Source: Alphaproteobacteria bacterium
GTDB lineage: Bacteria > Pseudomonadota > Alphaproteobacteria > Sphingomonadales > Sphingomonadaceae
Direction of reading: 5' to 3'
DNA length: 64,000 bases
Assembly (NCBI GenBank): GCA_030424845.1
Contig: JAUHWC010000001.1
Span: forward strand, 62,001-126,000
Within the stretch, counting starts at the first letter, position 1. Each line of letters starts with the position of its first letter. Below are positions 52,320 to 62,290 of this stretch, piece by piece. Both the position numbers and the translations under genes were made by a program. Under the pieces are notes generated by a model. The model ran no database searches. It had not been told where the DNA came from and was given only the letters and a program-made list of their open reading frames with translations.

Positions 52320-54632
52320 ATGCGCCAGAAGGAACTCCGCATCGCCCTTGTCTGCTATGGCGGCATCAGCCTGGCGGTCTACATGCATGGCGTGACCAAG
52401 GAGATCTGGAAACTGGCGCGTGCCAGCCGCGATTTCCCTGCCGGAGAACCCTCCGGCAGCGGCAGCGAACAGGTCTATCGCGAGATACTCGAACGCGTGG
52501 CGGACCAGCAGGGCGTGCGCCTGCGCTTCATCACCGATATCCTCACCGGTGCCAGCGCCGGTGGCATCAACGCGGTGTTCCTCGCGCAGGCGATCCATTC
52601 CGGCCGGTCGCTTGAACCGCTGACGGACCTGTGGCTGGACAATGCCGATGTCGACAAGCTGCTTGATCCCGAAGCACGGCTGTGGACGCGGGTGGGCAAG
52701 TTCTGGGCACCGCCAGTGGTGGAATTCCTGCTTACACGCCCCGGTAATGTCGTCTCCGAGACGGTGGCCCCCGAAATGCGCAAGGAAGTGCGGCACAAGC
52801 TGGCGCGGTTCGTGCGCAGCCGCTGGTTCCAGCCGCCATTCTCGGGGATCGGCTTTTCCGGCATGCTCGCCGATGCCTTTGCCGCGATGGAGGCTTCACC
52901 GGCAGGCGGACCGCTGCTGCCACCTGACCACCCGCTTGACCTGTTCGTGACAGCCACCGATTTCCACGGCTTCCTCCAGGTCCTGCGCCTTAATTCCCCG
53001 CCGATGGTGGAGGAAAGCGAGCATCGCCTGCCTATCGGCTTCAAGGCCCGCACACCGGCAAGCGGTGGTGGCTCGATTGCAAATCCGCTGGAACTCACCC
53101 TGGCGGCGCGCTCCACCGCCAGTTTCCCCGGCGCCTTTCCTCCCCTCAAGGTAGAGGAGATCGACAGGCTGGCCGACATGCGCGGCATGAACTGGGAGGG
53201 ACGGAGCAGCTTCCTGCAACGCATCATGCCCGCGCACGTCGCCGATGGGGCTGCCGAACATGTCTCGCTGGTCGATGGTTCGGTACTGGTCAACGCGCCC
53301 TTTTCCGAAGCCATGAACGCACTGGCTGGCCGCCCGTCCCAACGCGAAGTGGACCGCCGCTTCGTCTATATCGACCCGACACCGGACCGCAAATTGCGCA
53401 AGGGTGCGGCTGAAACGGATGTCGGCTTCTTCAAGGCGATCCATGGCTCGATCTCCTCCATCCCGCGCGAACAGCCGATCCGGGACAACCTGGAGCTGAT
53501 CCAGTCGATGTCGCTCGAAGCGGCCAAGATGCGCCATATCCTGGCGGCCCTTCGCCCTGAAGTGGAGCGCACGGTAGATCGCCTGTTCGGCATGACCTTC
53601 CTGCTTGACCGGCCAACACCCAAACGGCTCGAGAAGTGGCGGGCCAAGGCCCAGCAGGCGGCAGCCGAGCAAGCCGGATATTCCTTCCACTCCTATGCCC
53701 AGGCCAAGTTCGCCGGCATGATCGAACGGTTGGCGCGCACGATCATCAAGAGCGCCTCCGGTTCCGGGCCGGCCGGGATGCTGCCCGTTGCCCACAGCAT
53801 CCGCACGCATCTTGAGGCGAACGGCCTCGCCAGCCTCGCCAATCCCGACGGCGGGGCGAGCGAGGAGGCGATCGCCTTTTTCCGTGCGCACGATATCGGG
53901 TTCCGTATTCGCCGGTTGCGCCTGCTCGCCCGGCGCCTGTCGCGTGACTGGGAGAATGACCCGGAGATCCACGAGGCGGCCTGCGATACCGCGCGAGAGG
54001 CGATCTACGCCATCCTTGCACTTTACTTCGAGGCCGATGAGCCACCGGCGGTTGACAGCGCCTTTCCTGAGATAGCAGGCAAGGTGCTGGACAATCCGGG
54101 CGAGGTGCTGGACGCGCTGGAACGGCATCGGGATTTGCGCGGCCTTGATGCAAGGGCGGAGGAAATGCTGGCGGAAGCGCTGGAGGCCATGCCCAAGTCG
54201 TTGCGCCGCAAGGTGCTGCTCGCCTACCTCGGCTTCCCGTTCTACGATGTGGCCACCCTGCCGCTGTTTCGCAACGAGGGCCTGACCGAGTTCGACCCGA
54301 TCAAGGTAGACCGCATATCTCCCGATGATGCCTCATCCATCCGGCAAGGCGGCGCCCCGGCAACCCTGCGCGGCATCGAGTTCTACAATTTCGGGGCCTT
54401 CTTCAGCCGCGCCTATCGCGAGAACGATTACCTGTGGGGCCGCCTGCACGGTGCGGAGCGGATGATCGACCTGATCTGCTCCACCCTTCCGGGACCCGTC
54501 GACAAGGACGAGTGTTGCAGCCTGAAGAAGCGCATCTTCCTGGCCATCCTGGATGAGGAGGAAGATCGACTGAAAGCCGATCCACAGCTGGTTGCAGGCC
54601 TGCGCCGGGAAGTTGAAGCAATGGAGGGCTAG
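52320..54632 (+). CDS. Patatin-like lipid acyl hydrolase, long form
   Basis: 770 residues. The N-terminal patatin domain shows LRIALVCYGGISLAVYMHGV, an oxyanion-type Gly-Gly, the nucleophile elbow GASAGG with Ser79, and the dyad Asp319 in SLVDGSVLVNAPF. A long helical C-terminal region (about 420-770) matches the architecture I know as patatin-related proteins with a DUF3376-type tail. LEMA-like helices RRLRLLARRLSRDWENDPE are rich in Arg. No signal peptide, so cytosolic or membrane-peripheral phospholipase or acyl hydrolase is likely. ATG at 52320. Confidence 0.88.
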   Translation: MRQKELRIALVCYGGISLAVYMHGVTKEIWKLARASRDFPAGEPSGSGSEQVYREILERVADQQGVRLRFITDILTGASAGGINAVFLAQAIHSGRSLEPLTDLWLDNADVDKLLDPEARLWTRVGKFWAPPVVEFLLTRPGNVVSETVAPEMRKEVRHKLARFVRSRWFQPPFSGIGFSGMLADAFAAMEASPAGGPLLPPDHPLDLFVTATDFHGFLQVLRLNSPPMVEESEHRLPIGFKARTPASGGGSIANPLELTLAARSTASFPGAFPPLKVEEIDRLADMRGMNWEGRSSFLQRIMPAHVADGAAEHVSLVDGSVLVNAPFSEAMNALAGRPSQREVDRRFVYIDPTPDRKLRKGAAETDVGFFKAIHGSISSIPREQPIRDNLELIQSMSLEAAKMRHILAALRPEVERTVDRLFGMTFLLDRPTPKRLEKWRAKAQQAAAEQAGYSFHSYAQAKFAGMIERLARTIIKSASGSGPAGMLPVAHSIRTHLEANGLASLANPDGGASEEAIAFFRAHDIGFRIRRLRLLARRLSRDWENDPEIHEAACDTAREAIYAILALYFEADEPPAVDSAFPEIAGKVLDNPGEVLDALERHRDLRGLDARAEEMLAEALEAMPKSLRRKVLLAYLGFPFYDVATLPLFRNEGLTEFDPIKVDRISPDDASSIRQGGAPATLRGIEFYNFGAFFSRAYRENDYLWGRLHGAERMIDLICSTLPGPVDKDECCSLKKRIFLAILDEEEDRLKADPQLVAGLRREVEAMEG

Positions 54633-54651
54633 GCCACCCTCCCCCGCCCGG

Positions 54652-55554
54652 TCAGCGGCGATGCGCGTCCAGACTGGCCCAGACTGCCCTGACGAAATCG
54701 TCGTCCGCAATAAAGCCATTCTGGTTGTTGCGCAGCCCTTCGACAGGTTTGGCCGCAACCGCTTCCTCAAGCGTGGCACCCGCGTCCTTCAAGCCTTTCA
54801 CCCGGCTTACTCCGTTTTCGATCATGGCGCGGAAGGCCATCAGGTCCGATCTGGTCGCGATCTGCCCGTGGCCGGGGATGATCACCGTTTCGGGATCAGT
54901 CATGGCGATCACCTGCCCCAGCGAATTCAGCAAGTGCTCCACATTGCCGCCGGAATCGACGTCGATGAAGGGCCAGCCGGCATTGTGCATGAACATGTCA
55001 CCCATGTGGACGACATTGGCGTTGCGCCAGCGGATCACGCTGTCGCCATCGGTGTGCCCCCCGCCCAGGAACATGACATCGATCACGTCGCCGTTGAGGT
55101 GGAAGGTCAGGCCCTTGTCATAGGTGACCACGGGCAGTGCACTCTCCGGCGCGGGTGGCGAGACATTGCCCATCACCGTTGCACCTTCGGCAAGGCGACG
55201 GCGGACATTGTCATGCGCCACGATCGTAGCCCCGGCATTGCCGAAGTTCTCGTTCCCGCCGGCATGATCGAAATGATAGTGCGTGTTCACCAGGAACCGC
55301 GTGGGAGTTGCACCAAGGTCGGCCACGGCCTGCTGGATCTTGCCGGAGAGTTCGGCAAACTGGTCATCGACAAGCATGGTGCCGTCTGGCCCGTGACTGA
55401 CACCGATATTCCCGCCATTGCCGAAAAGCACAGCGACACCCGGCTTGATCTCGACAGTCGTGATCTCGACTTCGGACATATCGGCCTGGGCCCAGACAGC
55501 GGTGGCGCCAAGGGCTGCCCCTGCAAAAAGGGCGACGCGGGCAATTTTGCGCAT
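54652..55554 (-). CDS. Secreted MBL-fold metallohydrolase
   Basis: 300 residues with signal peptide (MRKIARVALFAGAALGATAV, then WAQA). The zinc motif HYHFDHAGGNENF (HxHxDH), the later His in GGGHTDGDSVIR and GHGQIATRSD complete a metallo-beta-lactamase site; VNTHYHFDH with a preceding FGNGGNIGVSHG strand resembles quinoprotein-relay or class B3-like secreted hydrolases. I cannot assign a substrate; beta-lactam hydrolysis should not be assumed. Start at 55554 gives the signal peptide. It ends 19 bases from the convergent patatin-like gene. Confidence 0.88.
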   Translation of the reverse strand: MRKIARVALFAGAALGATAVWAQADMSEVEITTVEIKPGVAVLFGNGGNIGVSHGPDGTMLVDDQFAELSGKIQQAVADLGATPTRFLVNTHYHFDHAGGNENFGNAGATIVAHDNVRRRLAEGATVMGNVSPPAPESALPVVTYDKGLTFHLNGDVIDVMFLGGGHTDGDSVIRWRNANVVHMGDMFMHNAGWPFIDVDSGGNVEHLLNSLGQVIAMTDPETVIIPGHGQIATRSDLMAFRAMIENGVSRVKGLKDAGATLEEAVAAKPVEGLRNNQNGFIADDDFVRAVWASLDAHRR

Positions 55555-55626
55555 TGATGATCCTCCCCGGTTCAATTGGGGAAGGATAACCCTGTTTTTC
55601 ACCGCTTGTCGATCAGGGGCATGCGA

Positions 55627-56760
55627 TCAGCCGGAGAAGACATCCTTCAACCGGTCCAGGAAACCGCGGCTTTCGGGGCATTCCTCGCCCGTCTCGGTTT
55701 CCTTGAACTCGCGCAGCAATTCCTTCTGGCGGGAGGAGAGCTTGGTGGGCGTTTCCACCGCGATCTCCACCACCATGTCACCGCGGCCCCTGCCCTGCAG
55801 CACCGGCATGCCCGCGCCGCGCTTGCGCAGCTGCTTGCCGGACTGGATGCCGGCAGGAATATCGATCGTGTGGGTCTCGCCATCGAGACCGGGGATTTCC
55901 ACGCAGCCGCCCAGTGCTGCGGTCGTGAAACTGATCGGCATACGGGTGTAGAGCGCTGTCCCTTCCCGCTCGAACACGGGATGCGGGCGCACCTGGATGA
56001 AGATGTAGAGGTCACCGGCAGGCGCACCATGGGGGCCTGCCTCGCCGCGCCCGGCAAGGCGAATGCGCGTACCGTTGTCCACGCCCGGGGGAACTTCCAC
56101 CTCGAAGCGCTGGATCTTGTCCACCCGGCCCTCGCCGCGACAGTCAGAGCAGGCCTTTTCGAGGATTTCGCCTTGCCCGTGGCATACCGGACAGGGGCGC
56201 TCGATCACGAACAGGCCCTGCTGGGCGCGCACCTTTCCGTGCCCGTGGCAGGTGTTGCAACCGCGCTTTGAAGTACCCGGTTCCGCGCCCGAGCCGGAGC
56301 ATGTGTCACAACGTGCGGCGACTTCCACCTCGATCTCGGTCGTCTTGCCATGGAAGGCTTCTTCCAGCCCAACTTCCATGTTGTAGCGCAGGTCTGCCCC
56401 GCGACGGGGGCGCGAGCGGCCACCACCCCCGCCAAAGGCGCTGCCGAAGATGGTTTCAAAGATATCGCCGAGGTCGCCGAAATCGGCACCGTGGCCACCA
56501 CCTGGCCCGCCGCCGCCGGCCATGCCGTTGACGAAGGCATCGTGGCCATAGCGATCATATGCGGCGCGCTTCTGCGGGTCCTTGAGGCATTCGTAGGCCG
56601 CACCAACCGCCTTGAAGCGTGCTTCGGCTTCCTCGTCACCGGGATTGCGGTCCGGGTGGTATTTCATCGCCAGCTTGCGATAGGCGCGCTTCAGCGTATC
56701 GCCATCGGCATCGCGACTGACTTCGAGCAGGGAATAGAAATCGATTTCGGTAGCGGACAT
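55627..56760 (-). CDS. dnaJ: Chaperone protein DnaJ
   Basis: 377 residues. J domain (DFYSLLEVSRDADGDTLKRA, MKYHPDRNP with the HPD triad), G/F-rich linker (GGGGPGGGHGADFGD), a four-repeat CxxCxGxG zinc domain (CDTCSGSG, CNTCHGHG, CPVCHGQG, CSDCRGEG) and C-terminal substrate-binding domains. Co-chaperone stimulating DnaK ATPase. I start at MSATEIDFYSL (56760). It lies 72 bases after dnaK; a terminator-like hairpin is in the gap. Confidence 0.97.
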   Translation of the reverse strand: MSATEIDFYSLLEVSRDADGDTLKRAYRKLAMKYHPDRNPGDEEAEARFKAVGAAYECLKDPQKRAAYDRYGHDAFVNGMAGGGGPGGGHGADFGDLGDIFETIFGSAFGGGGGRSRPRRGADLRYNMEVGLEEAFHGKTTEIEVEVAARCDTCSGSGAEPGTSKRGCNTCHGHGKVRAQQGLFVIERPCPVCHGQGEILEKACSDCRGEGRVDKIQRFEVEVPPGVDNGTRIRLAGRGEAGPHGAPAGDLYIFIQVRPHPVFEREGTALYTRMPISFTTAALGGCVEIPGLDGETHTIDIPAGIQSGKQLRKRGAGMPVLQGRGRGDMVVEIAVETPTKLSSRQKELLREFKETETGEECPESRGFLDRLKDVFSG

Positions 56761-56772
56761 GGGGCCCTCTTC

Positions 56773-56811
56773 AAAAACGGCCCGCCACCGATGCTTTTGC
56801 ACCGGTGGCGG
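56773..56811 (-). terminator. Terminator-like hairpin between dnaK and dnaJ
   Basis: On the minus strand a perfect 9-bp stem CCGCCACCG/CGGTGGCGG (arms at 56803-56811 and 56782-56790) with an inner TGC/GCA pairing and an AAAA loop is followed five bases later by TTTTT (56777-56773). This would terminate or attenuate transcription from dnaK into dnaJ, giving more DnaK than DnaJ, or stabilise the dnaK mRNA 3' end. Confidence 0.6.
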
Positions 56812-56832
56812 TTTCGTTTCGCATCAGGACGA

Positions 56833-58755
<1,923 letters not shown>

Positions 58756-58861
58756 GGGTTCCCCACTCTTTCCTTACATTTGGACGTTGCCTTGGCGGTT
58801 CCCCATGTCCCACGGCGAAACCAGGCGGCAACTCTACAGAAAATCAGTCTTACGCAGCGCG

Positions 58862-58889
58862 ATATAGGTGCGCTTTTTCGGGCGACAAG
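58862..58889 (-). promoter_or_regulatory. Sigma-32 heat-shock promoter for dnaK
   Basis: On the minus strand CTTG (58889-58886) is followed by exactly 17 bases and then CCTATAT (58868-58862). This matches the alphaproteobacterial sigma-32 pattern CTTG-N17/18-CYTATnT. Transcription would start about 100 bases before the dnaK ATG. I found no CIRCE inverted repeat in this 221-base intergenic region. Confidence 0.75.
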
Positions 58890-58976
58890 GGTTCCGCATG
58901 GCGTTGTTCTCAGGCTTGGCAGCGGCCATGCTTCGCCATAAGGTGCGCCACCGATGACCCTTGGGGGAGATGCGAA

Positions 58977-59471
58977 TTGAAAAAGTTCCTGATTGCCAGT
59001 GCCGCTGGCATCATGTCGTTGGGCCTTGTGGCTTGCGGAAGCGATCCCGAGCCGGCTCCGGCCGATGCGGCGCCCGAAGCCCCCGAGGGCATTTCCGTGA
59101 GCGATGGCCGGATGAACATCCCGGCCGCCTCCGGCAATCCGGCGGCGGTCTATTTCACCATCACCAACGACGGAGCCGAAGACCAGATGCTGCGCGCGGC
59201 CAATGTCGAAAGCGCCGAAAGCGCGCTGTTCCACGAGACCGCGGAATGGAGCGGGCAGGTGGACATGCAGGAATTGCTGCAGGTGAATGTGCCGGCTGGG
59301 GAAAGCGTGGTCTTCGAACCCGGCGGCAAGCATGTGATGGCCTTCGGCCTTCCCGAAGGGCTGGAAGCGGGCGGCGAACTGGAAGTCACCCTCAGCTTCG
59401 TGCGTGGTGACAAGGTAAGCTTCCCGGTGGTGCTGCTGGGTCCGGGCGAAGAATACAATCCGGGCGAGTAA
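58977..59471 (+). CDS. Copper chaperone PCu(A)C domain lipoprotein
   Basis: 164 residues starting at a TTG (58977) with a strong GGGGGAGATGCG leader; no ATG is in frame nearby. Signal II lipobox LVAC with Cys20. The copper-binding signature H-x10-M-x21-H-x-M is complete: His86, Met97, His119 and Met121 (LFHETAE, VDMQELL, GKHVMAFGL). It delivers Cu(I) to the CuA site of cytochrome c oxidase in the periplasm. An Ala/Pro/Asp-rich spacer follows the lipobox. The next gene starts 3 bases later. Confidence 0.92.
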   Translation: MKKFLIASAAGIMSLGLVACGSDPEPAPADAAPEAPEGISVSDGRMNIPAASGNPAAVYFTITNDGAEDQMLRAANVESAESALFHETAEWSGQVDMQELLQVNVPAGESVVFEPGGKHVMAFGLPEGLEAGGELEVTLSFVRGDKVSFPVVLLGPGEEYNPGE

Positions 59472-59474
59472 GCC

Positions 59475-59864
59475 TTGGCAACTCAGGCGCAATCTTGTCC
59501 GGCAGGCGGTGAACGGTCACTGACACCGGGCGAGATTGCCCTTGCTCGCAGCATCTTCGGCGATGCGATCGACTATGCGAAAGTCACCATCCGCCGGCGC
59601 AAGTGGTTCCCTTTGCAGCCGCGCAAGGTGACGATGGCCCCGCGCGGCCACCTGCATTTCCATCCGCAAGGGCAGAATTATTGCGATGATTTCGCCAGCT
59701 CTGCCCTGCACCTGCAGGCGCACTTCATCCACGAGATGACGCATGTCTGGCAGACCCAGACCCGCGGCGAGTGGTACCTCGTCCTCAACAGCCATCCGTG
59801 GTGCCGTTATGACTACTGCCTCAAGCCCGGCTCGCCGCTGAAGCGCTACGGCATCGAACAGTAG
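59475..59864 (+). CDS. vgr-related HExxH protein, truncated by an in-frame amber codon
   Basis: 129 residues from a TTG start at 59475 to TAG at 59862-59864. It contains SLTPGEIALARSIFGDAIDY, RRRKWFPLQPR, APRGHLHFHPQG and HEMTHVWQTQ with HExxH at 86-90, matching small sphingomonad proteins usually called vgr-related. I recall homologues continuing past this point as YGxEQQAEIVRH. Here the second Gln codon is TAG, and the frame remains open for 36 more codons. The product may be inactive, may be made by readthrough, or the TAG may be a base error. No signal peptide. Confidence 0.75.
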   Translation: MATQAQSCPAGGERSLTPGEIALARSIFGDAIDYAKVTIRRRKWFPLQPRKVTMAPRGHLHFHPQGQNYCDDFASSALHLQAHFIHEMTHVWQTQTRGEWYLVLNSHPWCRYDYCLKPGSPLKRYGIEQ

Positions 59865-59975
59865 GCAGAGATCGTGAAGCACGCCTTCCTGCTGCGGCAG
59901 GGCGTGCAGATCCCGGGCGTTGCCGACAAGGCCGCCGATGACGCCCTCGTTCGCTTTCCGGGAGCCAGTTCATGA
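59865..59975 (+). pseudogene. C-terminal remainder of the vgr-related gene after the amber codon
   Basis: In the same frame as the upstream gene, 36 sense codons read AEIVKHAFLLRQGVQIPGVA and then DKAADDALVRFPGASS before TGA at 59973-59975. That TGA overlaps the ATG of the next gene as ATGA, a coupling typical of intact operon neighbours, which supports the original gene ending here. There is no own start codon with a Shine-Dalgarno. Confidence 0.7.
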
Positions 59976-60544
59976 CCGAGTTCGAGTTCCTGTTTGCGCT
60001 CTTTGCCCTGGTCATGGGGCTTTCGCTGGTGGAGCTGCTCTCGGGCCTTGGACGTGCACTGGAATACAAGCTGGGCGACAGTGAGAGGGCTGCGCAGTTC
60101 ACCTTTGGCTGGCTCACCCCGCTGCTGGCGGTCTTCGTGATCCTTGACCTGCTATCCTTCTGGATCTTCGCCTGGCCGATCCGCGAACTGGTCAACGCCT
60201 CGCCACTCAGCGTGCTGGGGGTCATGGTCTTATCCGGGGCCTATTTCCTCGCCGCAAGGCTCGTTTTCCCGAGCGATCCGGAGGATTTCCGGGATCTGGA
60301 TACGCACTATTTCCGCGTCCACCGGGTGGTGTTCGCGATGCTGATCCTGATGGTGGTGATCCAGTGGATTTTCGTGCTCGCAACGCCGGAATTACGACCG
60401 CTGGCGGGCAGTCCTGTGGCGATTGGCCTGACCGGGATACTTCTCGCGCTCATGGCTGCGGCCATCTGGTCCAAGCGCAAGGCCGCATCCATTGTCATTC
60501 TCGCACTGCTGATCCTGCGCTACCTTGCAACCTATGCCCTTTGA
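59972..60544 (+). CDS. Six-helix membrane protein of unknown function
   Basis: 190 residues with about six hydrophobic segments. It opens EFEFLFALFALVMGLSLVEL, then a charged loop GRALEYKLGDSERAAQF, LTPLLAVFVILDLLSFWIF, LGVMVLSGAYFLAARLVFP, VFAMLILMVVIQWIFVLAT and SPVAIGLTGILLALMAAAIW. A PSDPEDFRDLDTHYFRVHR loop between helices four and five is the most distinctive feature. I recognise no functional family. The ATG overlaps the vgr-related end, so it is in the same operon as the copper chaperone. Confidence 0.82.
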   Translation: MTEFEFLFALFALVMGLSLVELLSGLGRALEYKLGDSERAAQFTFGWLTPLLAVFVILDLLSFWIFAWPIRELVNASPLSVLGVMVLSGAYFLAARLVFPSDPEDFRDLDTHYFRVHRVVFAMLILMVVIQWIFVLATPELRPLAGSPVAIGLTGILLALMAAAIWSKRKAASIVILALLILRYLATYAL

Positions 60545-60568
60545 AGAAGGCCGCCTGACAGCCCGGGA

Positions 60569-61168
60569 TCAGTCCGGCTTCTTCGCCACGCCCACCATCG
60601 CCGGACGCAGCAGGCGGTCCCGGATCATGTAGCCGCTCTGCATTTCCTGGATCACCGTGCCGGGTTCGGCATCAGCGGTGGGGATTTCCATCATCGCCTG
60701 GTGCTGGTTCGGATCCAGCGGCAGGCCCATGGCGGCAATACGGCTGATGCCGTGCTGGCCGAACACCTTGTCCAGCTCGCGCTGGGTCGCCTCGATCCCT
60801 GCTATCAGGCCTTCCAGCTTGTTGTGTTCGCGCATGTCTTCCGGGACGGCATCGAGGGCACGGGCAAGGTTGTCTGCCACGGACAGGATATCGCGGGCAA
60901 AACCGGTCGAGGCATAGGCACGGGCCTCTTCCTTTTCCTTTTCCAGGCGGCGGCGGACGTTCTGCGTGTCAGCCCGGGCATAGAGCACCTGCTGCTTGGC
61001 TTCCTCAAGCTCGGCCTTCATCTGCGCCAGCGCGTCTTCGAGCGTGCCGCCCTCGCCCGCGTCATCATCGCCATCGTCCAGGAACTGTTCGGGTACGCCT
61101 TCCAGCTCCTTTTCCACTTCCGGGTCCTGCTTGCTGCCGTTTTCGGTCTGGTTGTCTTGCTCGCTCAT
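60569..61168 (-). CDS. grpE: Nucleotide exchange factor GrpE
   Basis: 199 residues: an acidic N-terminal tail (PEQFLDDGDDDAGEGGTLED), a long dimeric coiled coil (AQMKAELEEAKQQVLYARAD, RRRLEKEKEEARAYAS) and the C-terminal beta domain with GLPLDPNQHQAMMEIP and GYMIRDRLLRPAMVGVAK. It releases ADP from DnaK. Start ATG at 61168, 13 bases after hrcA, forming an hrcA-grpE operon. No heat-shock promoter is evident directly upstream of grpE. Confidence 0.96.
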   Translation of the reverse strand: MSEQDNQTENGSKQDPEVEKELEGVPEQFLDDGDDDAGEGGTLEDALAQMKAELEEAKQQVLYARADTQNVRRRLEKEKEEARAYASTGFARDILSVADNLARALDAVPEDMREHNKLEGLIAGIEATQRELDKVFGQHGISRIAAMGLPLDPNQHQAMMEIPTADAEPGTVIQEMQSGYMIRDRLLRPAMVGVAKKPD

Positions 61169-61181
61169 CGGCCTGTTCTGT

Positions 61182-62225
61182 CTATCCAATTCTCTTGCCC
61201 AGTGACTGGGCCGTGAAATCCACCATGGGAACGACGCGCGCATAGTTCAGTCGCGTCGGCCCGATAACCCCTAAAACGCCAACCACCCTTCCCTCGCGGT
61301 CGCGATAGGGGGAGGCGATGACGGAGGAACCGGAAAGCGCAAACAGGCGATTTTCCGCGCCGATGAAGATACGCGTCGATTCCGCTTCCCTCGCACCGTC
61401 GAGGAGATCGGCAATCGATTGCTTGTTTTCAAGGTCATCGATCAGCGAACGGATACGCTCGATATCGCCAAGGGCGCTTTCATCGAGAAGGTTCGCCTGC
61501 CCGCGCACGATCAGGACACGCCGCCTTGTTGCATCCTCGCTCCAGGTCACGATGCCGCGTTCGACAAGGCCGCGGCTCACTTCGTCCAGCGCGCTCTTGC
61601 CGCTGCTGATTTCGTTCTCGATGACCTTCACCGCCTCGGGCAAGGTGCGCCCGGCAAGCCGCGCGGTCACGTAATTGCTGGCCTGCTGGAGTGCCGAGCT
61701 GCTCGTGCCTTCGGGCAAGTCGAGCACGCGGTTCTCCACGTGACCGTCCTGCCCGACCAGCACGACGAGCGCGCGATTGGCGTCCAGCGGCACGATATTC
61801 ATCTGGCTCAATCGCGGCTCACGCTGGGGCACCATCACCATGCCTGCCGCACCGGAGAGGTCCGAAAGAAGCGCGCTGGTGGTCTCCAGCGCCTGCTCGA
61901 TCGGTCCGGGCTGCGCGAGTTGCGCCTCGATCGCCGCGCGTTCCTCTCGCGTGGGCTCGGCCACCTGCATCATTCCGTCCACAAACAGGCGCAGGCCCAT
62001 TTCGGTCGGCATGCGACCGGCGCTGGTGTGCGGCGCGGCGAGAAGGCCCAGCTGCTCGAGATCACTCAGCACGGAGCGGATCGAGGCAGGCGAGAGGTTC
62101 ACGTCGCGATGACGGGCCAGCGTCTTCGATCCGACAGGTTGCCCGCTTGCAAGGTAATCCTCCACCACCAGGCGGAAAATGTCGCGCGCGCGCATTGTCA
62201 GTTCGGTAATCGGAGGCGAGGCCAT
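61182..62225 (-). CDS. hrcA: Heat-inducible transcription repressor HrcA
   Basis: 347 residues. N-terminal winged helix (RARDIFRLVVEDYLASGQPV, SKTLARHRDVNLSPASIRS), GAF-like middle and C-terminal domain (NPD-type ending GPTRLNYARVVPMVDFTAQS). It represses groESL-type operons via CIRCE and needs GroEL for activity. No CIRCE (TTAGCACTC-N9-GAGTGCTAA) is seen upstream of hrcA or dnaK here, so its target is likely groESL elsewhere. The ATG has no Shine-Dalgarno, and a promoter candidate sits so close that the mRNA may be nearly leaderless. Confidence 0.95.
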   Translation of the reverse strand: MASPPITELTMRARDIFRLVVEDYLASGQPVGSKTLARHRDVNLSPASIRSVLSDLEQLGLLAAPHTSAGRMPTEMGLRLFVDGMMQVAEPTREERAAIEAQLAQPGPIEQALETTSALLSDLSGAAGMVMVPQREPRLSQMNIVPLDANRALVVLVGQDGHVENRVLDLPEGTSSSALQQASNYVTARLAGRTLPEAVKVIENEISSGKSALDEVSRGLVERGIVTWSEDATRRRVLIVRGQANLLDESALGDIERIRSLIDDLENKQSIADLLDGAREAESTRIFIGAENRLFALSGSSVIASPYRDREGRVVGVLGVIGPTRLNYARVVPMVDFTAQSLGKRIG

Positions 62226-62235
62226 GACAGTTGCT

Positions 62236-62263
62236 TATCTAGGCGCTAGGGCCGCGCAAGCAA
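62236..62263 (-). promoter_or_regulatory. Weak promoter candidate for hrcA-grpE, with TTGCTT/AAGCAA dyad
   Basis: On the minus strand TTGCTT (62263-62258) and TAGATA (62241-62236) are 16 bases apart. They would place the start about four bases before the hrcA ATG. The same region carries TTGCTT (62231-62236) and AAGCAA (62258-62263) as an inverted repeat across 21 bases, between divergent hrcA and rph. The -10 match is poor. Confidence 0.3.
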
Positions 62264-62290
62264 TATCGAGTCACCATTTCGGAGAATTCC

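Noticed and set aside
54623-54642. GGAGGG...CCCTCC hairpin at the patatin gene end
   Set aside because: No T-run follows on either strand; it is a possible bidirectional stem but too weak to list as a terminator.
54652-55554. Reading the secreted MBL protein as an antibiotic-resistance beta-lactamase
   Set aside because: The HxHxDH fold is shared by many hydrolases; nothing in the sequence or neighbours supports beta-lactam activity.
58756-58976. Search for CIRCE upstream of dnaK
   Set aside because: No TTAGCACTC/GAGTGCTAA-like repeat was found here or in 62226-62290.
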